Below, one piece after another: positions 1 to 11,972 of a stretch of DNA of 64,000 nucleotides. Source of the DNA: Hypholoma sublateritium FD-334 SS-4 (taxonomy: Eukaryota > Basidiomycota > Agaricomycetes > Agaricales > Strophariaceae); NCBI GenBank assembly GCA_000827495.1, contig KN817570.1, forward strand, positions 203,309 to 267,308, given 5' to 3'. Made by a program: the position numbers and the translations under genes. The notes beneath the pieces were generated by a model that searched no databases, had not been told where the DNA came from, and saw only the letters and a program-made list of their open reading frames with translations. Each line of letters starts with the position of its first letter. Position 1 is the first letter of the stretch.

Positions 1-788
1 TGTCGTGGGGCTCACTGGGGGAGAAGTCTCAAGGGAAGGGGCCACCTGAAAAAAGGAAGGCGTCAAGATAGCCTGTATAGAAGTTCGTTTCTTCACCATT
101 CTCGCTGGTGCGTCGTGTGTCGTGGACTGTATAGCGTGTTTGTGTTTCGGAGCAACGTGAAATTGGGTGGCGGCGGTGTGTTGCCAATCGTGATAGTAGT
201 GGTATATATCAGCGTAGAACTCTACGGTCGGGGATCGTCTGTTCGTGGCGATTGAAGTGGTTTTACACTGGGTGGGATTATGGACAATTTTTGTTGCAGC
301 GTGAATTTGCTAGGAAAAGCATGAGCATGTGTCTGATACATACGGGAATAAGAGGGGGAATCTATGTTTGTTTGTAACATTGTATACCCCGATGAACCAG
401 GAGAACATATGCACATACGGCTGCCAGAGTGACGCCATGGCTACGCACTCGTGTGCAACCAAAATTAACTGGGACCTTACAAGATCTCCTTTCGACGATC
501 CAGACAGAGGCCATATGCATTGAAACTCACCAATGACGGGAATTCCTCGCTCTCTGAAGGCGAGTGAAAGGCGGCTAGATGTTCCCTGGGCGGGTCTCTC
601 ACAAGGATGAGAGTTTCGAATCTAGTCGCTTGTTCGTATGGGCGGGAAGTCGAGCGACGATTTGGCGCAGCGCGGAGGGGATCGGGTATAAGTGAATCGT
701 AGCCTGGAATATCAAGAAGGAAGGATGGGTTCCGCGGGCTCGACGACGGAGAAAAAGGAGAGCGCGATTGTTCCCCCATGCTCGCCAT
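1..788 (-). CDS. Possible N-terminal part of an unknown Ser/Pro-rich protein (runs off the window)
   Basis: I do not recognise this gene. A reading frame opens at 788 with MASMGEQSRSPFSPSSSPRN, continues for 86 codons, and reaches a strong GTGAGT donor after base 531, where the next residues would be intronic. A polypyrimidine tract ending in CAG at 48-46 then gives an in-phase second exon (45 to 1) rich in Ser, Pro and Thr that is still open at the edge. Exon 1 has a GC-rich third codon position, like the real genes here. The inferred intron of about 485 nt is long for this genome, so an extra exon may be missing or the model may be wrong. A disordered N-terminus is all that can be said. Confidence 0.38.
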
Positions 789-2421
789 GCTCTGTGATGC
801 GTGGGTAAAGATTCCGTCGATAGGTTTTGGGAAAATGCGGAAAATATCTGGGGTCTAAAAAAAGCCAAGATCACAGAATTGGATCCGACGGTTCCGCCGG
901 GAAAATGTGTTGTGCCGCTGTGCTGGACGACAACTTCTTCAAACTTGCAGTATGTGGTGGTCAGAGGTTAAGAGAGGTAGCATGTTTCTGTCCAGAACGC
1001 GTCGTTTGCGTTCAACGTTCAAGCTTCAAGTTGAATGTTGTTCTAGCGTTCATGTAAATTTGCTTGGCACCTGATCATTCCCGTCAGTGGCAATTGGCTG
1101 ACGACACCCCGAATCCGGATGCACCTTACTCCAGTCAGCTCCAGTCTCCACCGCAAAGCACACGCGTTTGAACTTTGTACCCAGTCAAGTAGCGTCCCTA
1201 GTTTTACTTACCTCCCAGCGACAAGCCTAGGCGGTGGCTGCAGAGCGGAAAAGATGGTCCAACCGCTAATTTTTATGGGATTCAGTCCGCCTGACGGTGT
1301 ATTTTTTTTCGCGCGCGTGAGGCGAATCAGCGCCCATCCTAGGCCATGGCAGATGTCCGCTTATGTCCACCTCCTCTCGGATCGACTTCCACCATCGCCC
1401 GAATCCCCTTGTAGCTGCTGAGCCCGAGGTATTAGACAGCCTGCAACAGCTTGAAAAAATGGTTGCCTTCCTATGTACTACGGAAGGATATAAAACGCAC
1501 CTTACAAAATCGTGCTGATAAAAATCTGTAGTAGCCTCCACGGAGGATTTATCCATCTACAAGCATCCACCGACCTCAGTGTCCTTTCATTTTCGTCGTT
1601 AATCAGAGGCGCGAGGGCCCGTCTGGGCGCGCGAGCCCAGGTGCGCTCAATGCGCTCTCATCTGCTCCCACCTACTGGTGCAAGTTACGGAACGTCGGCT
1701 TGTATGAGCCGCTGTTTCTGGTCTCCACAAATTCAATTACGGCCTCAGACAAGCGTTGGCTACATATCATCGAAAGTTCGACCTCAGCCCCCGCAGTCAT
1801 CATAGTTTAACTGATTCGGATATACCCATGGACTCGTACGGATAAATTTGCTTGCTACCCAACTTGCATGTATGTGAGCTACCGTTTGTTGGTCGCGGCG
1901 GATTGGTAGCATTTGACAATAAATCCCGCCTAAGTATCGAAACGCCTACCCGTAATACGGCGAACGAGGATGGCCCGCTTGGTTTTTGTCAGTTGATCTA
2001 TTTTTATTGATCTTAAAATAGATTTCAACACCAAAATCAGACTGCGTACATAAACTAATATATGTATTTCAGACGGGTGTAAATTTCCATAACGATAATC
2101 AAACGCAGTAAAGCTGGAATATTGAATCATAATGAACGAGGACAAACCGGATGGCGGCTTTTTATTTCGTTAACGATCAAACATTGCTTGTTACTGTCTG
2201 TTACTGTAAGAGGAAACACGTGACCTCACGATCACGATCACGTGTCATTCGCGTACCCCTGGATTCGAACTGTTTACCACGGTTGAAGTTGACCTGAACA
2301 ACGACGAAGGCCTCAAGCTGCCTCAAGGCGCCTTTCAAAACCGTGAAAAGCTTCAAACTATCAATTGAAACATAGATCACATAGGAAACTACCACCTTGC
2401 GAAGTCCGCTATCGTTTTGTA
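789..2421. other. Intergenic, upstream of the kinesin gene
   Basis: Short overlapping frames occur on both strands, but none has a recognisable domain or a convincing intron chain. Around 2228-2245 there is a short CACGATCACGATCACGTG stretch that includes the palindrome CACGTG (E-box type), about 180 nt before the kinesin start. It could be a regulatory site, but that is only a guess. Confidence 0.5.
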
Positions 2422-5400
2422 ATGTCTTTCAACCGGAATAGCAATGTCCCAAGCACACCATCTGCTTCGAGAGCCGTCCGACCAACACCGTTTACTCCGA
2501 AACGACCACTGTCTGCGCAGTCTACTGGATCGACAGCATCTGTATCCACCGCAAGCTCAAGCTCAGCTGACCAACTCGCTGCGCGCCTCTCACGCGTCAA
2601 CACACCGATCTTGCTAAATTCGACGCACAAGAAGTACAAGGCTCCTCTGTCTGTTGAATCGCGAAGCAAGATTTCCTCCTCATCTTTCAAGCCTAAATCT
2701 ACATTGACACCAGTTCCTGGTACACCGACCAAGAAGGAAGGATCCCAGAGCCGTCCGCGAACGCCGAACACGCCCCGGAGTCGCAGTGGGGCAGAGAGCC
2801 CCTGCTTGATGCCCGCGGCCAGCGAGATGGACGTCAGCAACGTGGATCCGGAGCAAGTACTTGTTGATTCCGAGACGGTCGAGCCAGGAGATGTCAGTGC
2901 AGAAATTGACGAGTCATGGTTGAGAAGCATTAAACACGACCATGGCAAAGACGACAAAGTCATGGTATCTATCCGGTAAGATCAATACACATTCAATGCG
3001 TCAACCCTGCAACTCACCCCTTATAACAGTATTCGACCGACCGATTCTACCTCAGCATGGCTTCCCAACACCTTGACCAACTCGCTGAACCTCGACCCGA
3101 ACTGCGCTCGAAATGCATCGTCCACCAGCACCGCTTCCGCCGCGACTTTTAACTTCGATGCCATCTTGACGGGAACACCAAATAAGCCTATTTATACAAC
3201 AGTAGCTCGCTCGCATGTGCAAGCTGCCATGGAGGGCTACAACGCCGTCATATTCGCGTACGGACAGACGGCCTCGGGAAAGACTTTCACCCTATCGGGA
3301 GACGACGCCGAGCCGGGAATCATCCCGCGCGCTATGCGCGACGTGTTCGGCTTCATCAAAGGGACACCAAAGCGAGAATATTTACTACGCTGCAGTTATC
3401 TTGAGATATACAATGAGACGATCATCGACCTCCTCGCGCCGCCCATGATGGCAAAGGCGACGCCAGTCCAGATACAAGGCGGTGCAGGGGGCGACGTCGT
3501 TCTGGCGCCCTTGCGCGAGGAGGTCGTCACGAGTCTGAAGGGCGTCAAAGAGGTCATGAAGCGCGGCGAAGGAAACAGGCGCACAGCATGCACCGACTGG
3601 AACGAGCGGTCGAGTCGCAGTCACAGCGTGTTCCGCTTGGTGATTGAGAGCAGGGAACGGGGCTCTTCGGCTCCATCAGACGATGATGATGACGATTCGG
3701 TATCAACTGCGCCCATGAATGGGCATGCATCTGGATTGAACGGTCGACAAACGCCCGGATTAGGGGGTCGACAAACGCCTGGTTTGAATCGGAGTCAGAC
3801 TCCAGGACCAGGTGGCCCAAAGCTGCAAGCACGCGGGGGAAGGAGTGTACAAACATCTGTTTTGGTATGTCCTTTTAGCCGAGATATCTGTCGAGGTACA
3901 AATCTAATGTCTCGTAGAGTTTGATTGATCTTGCCGGGTCTGAAAAGGCCACTTCGGACAAGGAAAGAACTAGGGAAGGAAAGTATATCAATACTAGGTC
4001 AGTGTTTTGAACAGAAATTTGGTGGAAAGACTACTCACGCTCAGAATATTTGCCCAGTTTGCTGACACTGGGTACCGTTATTGGAACGCTCGCAGAGAAT
4101 GCCGGAAAGAAGAAATCCGACCACGTTCCCTACCGCAATTCTAAGTTAACGCGCATGCTTCAGCCCTCACTCTCCGGAAATGCACGAATCAGCGTCATCT
4201 GCACCATTAATCCCGATGCAAGTGCTGTCTCCGAGAGTATGAGCACTTTACTGTTTGCCAAGAGGATCAAGAACGTTCAGGTGATACTATTTAATTTTTG
4301 GTTATGAGAAACAGAGCTTATAATATCTTTGATCCCAGCTGAATGCTAAAAAGAAAGAAGTCGTCGACACCGACGCTCTGATTGAACGCTATCGCAAAGA
4401 GATAGAAGAGTTGAAAGCAAGACTTGCAGAGCGCGAAGCAGACGTCCCAGTCCGAAATCGTCGCCTCTCTGCAAGAGAGGTAAGGCTATCTTTCTCTGGA
4501 TTTAGAATTTATTAAAGCTTGTCTTGCCAGCAACTCGACGAGTCCAAGGCGATGCACGACCTCAACGGCAGAATTCAGCAACTGACAAAGCTTATCCTAA
4601 CGAGCGCCACCATCGACGAGAACAAAGAGGGCGACAGCGAGAGCAGGCCTGCAAGTCCCGTCAAAATTGATTTCGACATGTCGCCGTACCAGCTGCAGCA
4701 GGAACTTCTCGCTGCACGCCTCCAGGTCGAATCCCAGGCGAACCAGATACTGTCACTCGAAGCCTCGCTCCTGGCCCGACCATCGTTGCCTGCGGATGCA
4801 ACTTCCGACGAGAAGGATAGGTTGATTGCCGAGCAAACGAAAACAATTCGAGAGCTTGAGATCGCAATCCGCGGTTACGAGGATAATCTAGGTGAACCTT
4901 TGAGGAAGGTTAAGGAAGATGTAGAGAAAGAATGGTCAGAAAAGCTTGAGGAAGAGAAGAAGAAGAATGAAAAGAGCGAGAGATGGGCCGAGGAGGTTGT
5001 CAAAGCGTTAGAGAAAGAGAAAAAGGTTTGTTCCCAAAGCCATTTTATCTGTTATCAATTCTGATTTTTGCTTTCTTATTCCGCAGACACGACAAGCGCT
5101 CGAAGAGGAACGACGTGCCCTTGCGGCTTTCGTGTCTAAATTCGATGCCCTAGGGCTGGGAATGGCCATCCCACCGTCGAAGTTGCGGCTACCTATGCCC
5201 ACACCGGGCGGCGCAATGACAGCGTATGAACGGCGCCAATCGCGATCTTTCTCCGGCACTGGCAGACTCTCCACAATCCCTGATGTCACCGTCGCTGATG
5301 ATATGATGGGCGTACTAGAAAGCAGTCCGATGCGGCTCGGGCGTGGGGACGTACGCACGCAGCCAAGCCTGCTTGACCAGGCCATGCTCGAGGAATTCGA

Positions 5401-5575
5401 TGGTGCGGGCGACATCAGTTTCGACGAGCTGGAAGTCGAAAAACAACTGATGGAAATGTCAGTGTATGTTCAGCCGGGCAGCGATGTCGCGACTAAGATG
5501 TTGAATGGACTTGACAAAGGTTCCCCGACGCGATCCAGGTCCGTGTTTGGCGACAAAGAGAATGTCCTCCCATAG
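2422..5575 (+). CDS. Kinesin motor protein, kinesin-7/CENP-E-like, 938 aa
   Basis: A microtubule plus-end-directed motor is expected. Seven exons join in phase: 2422-2975, 3030-3864, 3918-3997, 4058-4280, 4339-4479, 4531-5025, 5087-5575. The order is a disordered Ser/Thr/Pro-rich head (about 1-180); a motor core with P-loop GQTASGKT (near residue 263), switch I NERSSRSH, switch II DLAGSE and NTSLLTLGTVIGTLAEN; a neck NVQLNAKKKEVVDTDALIERY; then a Glu/Lys-rich coiled coil and a Gly/Ser-rich tail. The neck and motor pattern fit fungal kinesin-7 (CENP-E/Kip2 group); I am sure of kinesin and less sure of the class. Odd points are a roughly 70-residue insert before switch II with three QTPG repeats, and a KEN motif five residues from the end. 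The start chosen is the ATG before SFNRNS; an upstream in-frame ATG at 2365 is possible. Confidence 0.95.
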
Positions 5576-5949
5576 AGAGGATCGTTACCCTTCCTGGCAT
5601 GTATCAACCTTCGCATGTTGGCTCACGGGATGAGTCGGCTGTGATGTATTTTTCTGAGCACTAATGCTTTTCATGGATTGATGTTTCTTGTTAGTGTAGT
5701 GTTCCTGTGTTGTTTTGTTTTTGAGTCTTCGATCGCATTGCTGTGTTTTTGCATACATCCATATTGTCTGATACCACCACTGATTGCAGTAACACCACTA
5801 ACGAACAATTTACGCACTAAAAACTTCTCGGCGTTTGTTCACCAATTTGTAAACTTAAGTGTGATTTCGGTGAGCAGGAGACCACAGATCCTTATAAGAA
5901 TATGATTGTAGTGGAACCAGGATATCGATGAAAGCCAAACTGTTTGCAT
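5576..5949. other. Convergent 3' flank between kinesin and GFA genes
   Basis: The two genes point at each other here. The stretch is AT-rich with T-runs, as expected for two 3' untranslated regions. I see no gene in it. Confidence 0.6.
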
Positions 5950-6661
5950 TCAAGCTTCGTAAACATGGTGTTTCTTGTGCCAGCTTTCCAGAGAATCTGG
6001 GCCGTATTGAGTGTACTTTTCCTTGTTGCCTTCTGGAAGTTGAACATATGAAGGCTTAGAATCAAGTTGAATACAAGTCTGGGCACCATTATCAGCTTTT
6101 CAAATCACTGAAGGGAGTGTTTAATCACCATTATCTCTGGTGTGTCTAGCTCGGGAGAATCGATCGCTGAGGCGAATGGATGGATCAGATCAGGCCTATA
6201 TGTATGATGCGATATTTTTTAACAAAGCTAAGCAAAAGACAAACGGCGTACGTACCAAGTGTCATCGTAAAGCCAGAGCATACTGGAACATTTTTTGCAG
6301 AAATTACGTTGGGACGACGTGACCTTTTCACTGGGCGTGTCCCGATTTAAAACAGCTTTATATATGCTGAAAAGGACGTCGATGTGGTAAGTGCACCTGC
6401 CCTATGTGCAGCAAGGCGACAAACCTGATGTTCTCTCCGCCTTCTACTTTCAATGTCTTGCTATGACCGCCGAGGTTGATTGATCCCCCGACACCTCCGA
6501 CCTTTCGACAAATTGAACATAGGCAGAGCTACATATACTGTTGAATTCGTTTTAGCTTTAAGTGCTTGGGCAGAGCTCACTTGATATGGTACGGGTGTGC
6601 TGGACTCAACTGAAAACCTTACAGATCCGCAATGACAACTTCCCTTCAGTTCGACAGGCAT
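5950..6661 (-). CDS. GFA/Mss4-like zinc-binding protein (glutathione-dependent formaldehyde-activating family, CENP-V type)
   Basis: The family is built on a Zn-binding beta fold; many members are annotated as S-(hydroxymethyl)glutathione-forming, but most are of unknown activity. Exon 1 (6661-6581) encodes MPVELKGSCHCGSVRFSVES, with the first CxC pair. Exon 2 (from 6528) gives LCLCSICRKVGGVGGSINL, with the second Cys cluster. Exon 3 (about 6366 to 6255) gives YKAVLNRDTPSEKVTSSQRN followed by FCKKCSSMLW, the third Cys pair. Later exons give HPFASAIDSPELDTPEIM and a tail ending PDSLESWHKKHHVYEA, with a TGA at 5952-5950. The tail and HPFASAID block are typical of fungal members. One junction (exon 2 to exon 3, 6425/6366) does not close in phase with GT-AG sites, so a one-base sequence error, an unusual splice site or a real frameshift is present. 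Family assignment is firm. Confidence 0.85.
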
Positions 6662-9333
6662 AACTTGTTGTATTCAAGGCGCAAGTGTAACGGCGGTAAT
6701 GTAGATTCTACCATTTGAAGTCGGGAGTCCGAATTAAAGACATGCCCAAGACAGCAAACGCGATGATGACGAGCAAGTCCCGTGCATTTGGAGTACTCAG
6801 TGCACGGACCATCAATTGCAGCAAAAGCGCTCGGCTTGCTTGCCGAGGCTGAGATACAATTCCCGCTTCGGCGATTTCCGGAACTGTATATAAGGACGCG
6901 CCACCTTCTGCATCTTCTCCAGAAGAATTGCCACGCTGGTCGCCTTGATGACTCCTACCATCGACACAGTGCCTTTGACTCTTCGGAGTCATCTTTCTTC
7001 GAGAAAAGAACCAGAACTAGGAAATGTCTCGGCGCATATAACCATGTCGGGGCATGTCGATTTAACGCTGGGACATCCGTTTTTTTCACCATTCCACTCT
7101 TTATGCATTCATTCCCTAGGTGAGCCTTTTTTGCTTTGCATTTCGCCTATTCCCTACTTCTGTTCCTCAATGATTCTAAAATAAACTGATTTTAATGAGT
7201 CCAACATGTCTTTGACGTGGTTGCGGACAATTTCTTTGCTGAGACTCTTTCTATTTGACCTGTCGCCTTCTCTTGAAAACACGTTCTAATCATGTTTTTC
7301 TTCTAGCGTATATGTTATTCTCTCCTACTATCTGTGTATGTTACCACGCTGCCAATAAAAATTCTCTTTTCAAGTCGAATCAGTGATCCGGACACCCTGG
7401 TCGACTGACATTTGGTATTAAATCCGAGATGTGGAGACGTTCGCCAATCGAAGCAGATTTCACCCTGAATTTCGATGTTAGCTTGATGTTAGCATTGCCA
7501 CCACGTTGTGTTGACTCTGATTCCTTCCTTCCTCTTAGCGGTGTCTCGGGCTTTTTAATCAAAGATAGTTTGTTGGTTCATGAGAATGCCTTGCCCACAT
7601 CATGGTCTTTCCACCAGGAAGGGGTACGTGTCTCTGCAGTTTTGGTTATGCGTACTTCCCCGGCATTCCCATCTAACTAACTATCTAGCCCGCAACTGAG
7701 GAGGTCAATTAGGTATCTTATGAATAGCGCACTAAAAGTGCTCTGTTTACGATACACAAATACAAGGGACGTCGGATTATATCGACTTGGAACTCGAAGA
7801 AAAATCTTTGCATGCCTGTTGGCGCTATGGCGCTAAAGCGCTACGCTAAAGGGATATTCATGGTCTGGCTCTGCCAATACTTATGCAGTGCAGGCCTCAG
7901 ACTCCCTGAATCATGTCTTGAATTGGATACCCACCCTGTCCGACTTTCTAGCTTCTAGCTTAAAGTTCCGAGCTCAGCATAACTTGCCTAACGCTTCTGA
8001 GAACATTCGTACTACTCCTTCAGTTCCACTCGCGAAAGGCACGGTCGGACTGAATTGATCGATATCAGATCCCTCTAAGGCTCTATGTCGCTTACTATCC
8101 TCAATGTCATTCGACAAGTCATCTACGCCTTCTCTATTACCTAACCTCGAGGTTCGAATGATCTATCTACATATCTTGCCACTGATTGCCTGTCGAAAAC
8201 CTTCTTTTCTCTCACATAGTGGGTCGGCCCGAAGCTCCATAAAAAACTTGAGGAGCAGCAACGTCGGCGACGAGTGGCATCGTCCAGTTTAGATCTCTTA
8301 TATTCTTGTCAGTCACTGTCTCTCGTCGCCGCCACTGCTTGCGTTTACCCTTTGAAATTTAACAGCGATTCTTCGAAGAATCCACGAAATATCTGAGTGG
8401 GACTGTTTCTGCTTGGGCGGTGCCATTATTTTTGCCCTTGCAAACCGTTAGAGTGTTAATTTCATATTCCATGCAATAGTCCTCAAGGTGATTCCGTACC
8501 CATTGCAAAAATACATCTTATCGCGATTGCCGACTATATATCCCTCTGTGCCACCAGTCCACACATTTTATGTTCCTATATTCTTGAGAAACTCATCATC
8601 GGGCGAGAAGTAATTATACATAAAGCTAAAGGATCATATATTTTCCATCAGCCGCCGACTCTGACCGCAAGAATGACATATCCGTCCAGTATAGTCATAT
8701 TGGAGAAGCAGAGTTTGCGAGCGCGAGTTTATTCTCGAGGATCATAATATCGTGAACTATAGCAAGTGCATAACTCACAGGAACCAATGTCAAGCATAAC
8801 AAGACATGCCTTGTTTGTTGCAATGGCATGAGTACGCCCATCATTATTCTCATGTCAGTGCGATTCTTCTACTGAGTTCTAATGATGTCCTCTAATAAAT
8901 TTACAAGCACGCTGCATCCATCATCCATGACATTGATTATATGGCATCTACACATCGCTAGTAAGAAATCGAATCGCCACATCCCTCGCCTTCTCGCAGA
9001 GGACAATTACACAGGATAATGCGCGGCACCGATAATCAACTTAGCGACTATGTTATGAATTGTTCATTCAACCCCCGATTCGCCATGCATCCCGCTTCAG
9101 TACTATTGTCGTAATAAAGACGTCCTCGAGACTTTCACCAGATCGAGGCAAATAAAGACAACCTATATGTAACCATATTGAATACATAGCATTGGAGTCT
9201 ACTGATACACCATTACGGACATGTAAATTAAGTCAGACACTCCCATTTGGTCAAAGTAATACAGCAAAGTGGCTTTAAGTGAGGAACGTTCTCATAATTT
9301 CGTAGGAAGATCTAAAGAGACGGGTAGTGCGGA
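6662..9333. other. Long intergenic region with no supported gene
   Basis: Frames at 6708-6992 (-), 6945-7184 (+) and 7429-7680 (+) are open, but none shows a family motif. A TATA-like TGTATATAAGG lies at about 6883-6893 on the + strand, 50-60 nt before the ATG of the 79-codon frame MMTPTIDTVPL (6945). A small gene there is possible but unproven. From about 7700 to 9300 the DNA is AT-rich, full of stops on both strands, and looks like non-coding or eroded sequence. Confidence 0.45.
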
Positions 9334-11972
9334 TCACGAGCCATGAGAAAACGCAGCCAATCCTAGAGCACCGGTGGGATTGGATCCCAGATTCGGAGAC
9401 ACGTCTGAGCCGTTTTGGAGAGTAGCATTGATCTGGCTCAGCCATGCCTTCACGATGCGGTAACGATTCTCGGCGTCCACTTTCAATAGTTGGTTCCCCC
9501 GAGAATTGATATGCTCCCCATTTTGCCTTTCCCCGTTGGCAAATCTTGCTAGCCAATAGAAGGGAATCGCGTTGTAGACGAAAGGAGAGTCTTGACCTTG
9601 CTGACAGATATGCGCAGCTTCGGGACTGCTTCCCCACATTTGCTGCCAATTATGTAGGGCGCATTGAATAGCCAAAGAATTACCATCAGGGTTCCTGTGA
9701 TTTTCTGCTGAGAAAGAGAACACGTCTCGAAGAATGCTATGCACAAGGATGAACGCGGAGAATGGATTGACAGTAAATGGAATAGCCGAGGAGACTGGTT
9801 CCCTGAGGGTTACGAGTGCCGTTTGCATGCCGACTCCCAGCATCCTGGCTTTGCCAGACGCGTAAGGAGAAAACAGGTTGAGCATTTGATACCATTCGCG
9901 AGAGCTCTGTGCCTTCCAGAGCGCGTCATCACATGGGAGATTTATGTCGAGCTCTGATCTGCTGAATGACGGACTGGCGGAATAATAAATGCAGCTGGAG
10001 CAGTCTTGCAGGAACGCTAGTGCAAGCGCCCTAAAAATAGAACTCACTTAGAAGTCAATTCTGGCCAGGGCAAGAACGGAGGCGAACACACCGTTTGAAG
10101 GTCTCGTACCGTGCCCAATCATTCCAGGCACCTTCGATAACCTGTGGACTTCTGAGGTCTGGAGGAGTCCATGAACCAACGAGATTAATCAATCCGATTT
10201 GGCGGATCATCTACGAAGGTGTGGGTGCGTGGTGAGTGATGTTGTGACATGTGTGTCAAGTTGGCCTGCAGTAAATAAAGAACTTACCATAACGAGAATT
10301 TCGTGATATGATTTCGAAAGCGTCCTCTGCTCTGGTCGCGGCTGGAAGAAAATGATAGACTGGAGAAGAACTACAGCAAGTACGAGATCCATACGATCTT
10401 TCAGACTGCAAGCAGGCTTGGACTAATATGGCAGTGAGAACAAAAGAACATTAGTGACGAAATCCATCTGATGAGAAATCAAATTAGGACATACAAACTC
10501 GACGATCAAAATATCTCGAGACAATGTCAGAGTTTTGATGATGAAATCCATCGCCGCTTGTGCTTTCACAAGTAAGGCACCGCAAGCTTGCATAGATAGT
10601 ATCAGAAGTGGGTGCGTCATTTCTATTTTCCAAGTGGGACGATGGAGCAGCGGCAATTGAATGCTGTATTCCGCGAAGAACAGGTACACTGCCCAAAATC
10701 GCGTTAGTACATCAAGCTAGATCACAAGAAAATCATTTACAGTAATGGTTCAGATCTTCGGGAGTCGGAATCCTTGGTGCCGACGATGAGGTCAATGGTG
10801 CCGTATTTTGGAGAGTCGTGGAGAAATGATGTCTCGAAAAGGATGATTTTCCAGAAGAAGCAGAATTTCTGCTCAGGTTCGCCAAACTATTGACAAAATT
10901 TTGATCATTTGGCGGACAATTGTAAAGGCTCGGTTCGTTATTCCCGTATGCCGAACCAGGGTGAGTTGTTTCGAACCAGGTCGGAAGGTCAGCTTCAGTG
11001 TGTGTTGGTGGAAGACGTGGCGAAAACCCATCATCTAGGAAGGGACCCGCGACGTTTGAGAACAGGTCGTTGTTGTCGGAGCCAAGAATCGACGAGTTAA
11101 AGCCTGTACTGAATGGGTTCGATGATTGAGGTTGCTCGAAAAACTCCAGCCTCGGAGATGACTGCGACGAACAAACGGAGGACGAGCAGTCCGACGTCGC
11201 GGATGTGCTTGCAAGGCTGTGCGAGGAGCCTGAATGTGATTGACCATGTACTCGATAAGAACCAAGATGGGGATGGTTGTCTGGGACCTGGGTCGGAATC
11301 GAAAACGTCGAGGAGGGACTAGACGGACCGAGAGACGGTAGACTCGTTGGAGACTCTGGTGAATCTGCCTGATTGGGCGACGATGAATGAGTAGGATGGG
11401 CAGCTTTTTTGGCCAATTTGCGGTTTCGAGATGCTGCCGGATCATTGATGAACACACATTCCCGACCGCGGGTGGAGCACTTCGAGCAGGGCTGCTGGAG
11501 GCTGCATTTTACTTTGGATTCGGCGCAAGCCTACGCGAAGTTAATGCTAAAGACTCGCTGTAGCGTTGGCCGTGGCTCACCTGACATGATTTACGGCGAG
11601 ATCGATTGACATTGCTGCTTGATGAATTGGAAAGTATTACTGACTTCGTCTTTAGTGTTTGAAAGAGGATACTAACGAGTCCCCGCAGGTACGCTTATGC
11701 CTTGTCAACAAGTCACTGCGCGTAAACTCTGCGCTGCATATCTGTTCCATCTTCAGTTTAAGCGCTTGACAGACACGTCCGGATATAACACACATTGCAT
11801 CGATGAGCGCGTTCATTGGTGTCTGTGGACATATGGAAGGGTCAGTGATAGAATAAATTTGAGTTGTGCATGTCATAGACGCACGAGAACGTAGGTGCCG
11901 ATTAAGGTGAGTCGTCCTCGTGAATTTAGCAGGGCACAATGCACAATACTTCGTTTGCGGAAGGGAGGGCAT
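9334..11972 (-). CDS. Transcription factor: two C2H2 fingers + Zn2Cys6 cluster + fungal_trans region
   Basis: A nuclear DNA-binding regulator is expected. The start ATG at 11972 opens MPSLPQTKYCALCPAKFTRT, finger 1 (C-x2-C ... THLNRHLRS). After an intron, TNERAHRCNVC and, one more exon on, AEFTRSDLLTRHKRTC complete finger 2, whose last ligand is Cys. A further exon ends RSRRKSCQ and splices to ACAESKVKC, giving a perfect Zn2Cys6: C-x2-C-x6-C-x5-C-x2-C-x6-C (CQAC...CSLQQPCSKC...C). A Ser-rich linker follows (11455-10745), then a fungal_trans-like core with LYLFFAEYSIQLPLLHRPTW and HPLLILSMQACGALLVK. The C-terminus ends AALGLAAFSHGS-like at 9334. The C2H2-C2H2-C6 arrangement is known among fungal regulators. 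It lies 2.4 kb from the PKS on the opposite strand, so it could be pathway-specific; that is inference. Exon ends in the C-terminal third are approximate. Confidence 0.85.

Noticed and set aside
2409..2963. 184-codon minus frame opposite the kinesin first exon
   Set aside because: It is the antisense shadow of the Ser/Thr/Pro-rich kinesin head, with no independent features.
7429..7680. 83-codon + frame in the 6.7-9.3 kb gap
   Set aside because: No recognisable content and no splice partners; may be a relic but cannot be supported.
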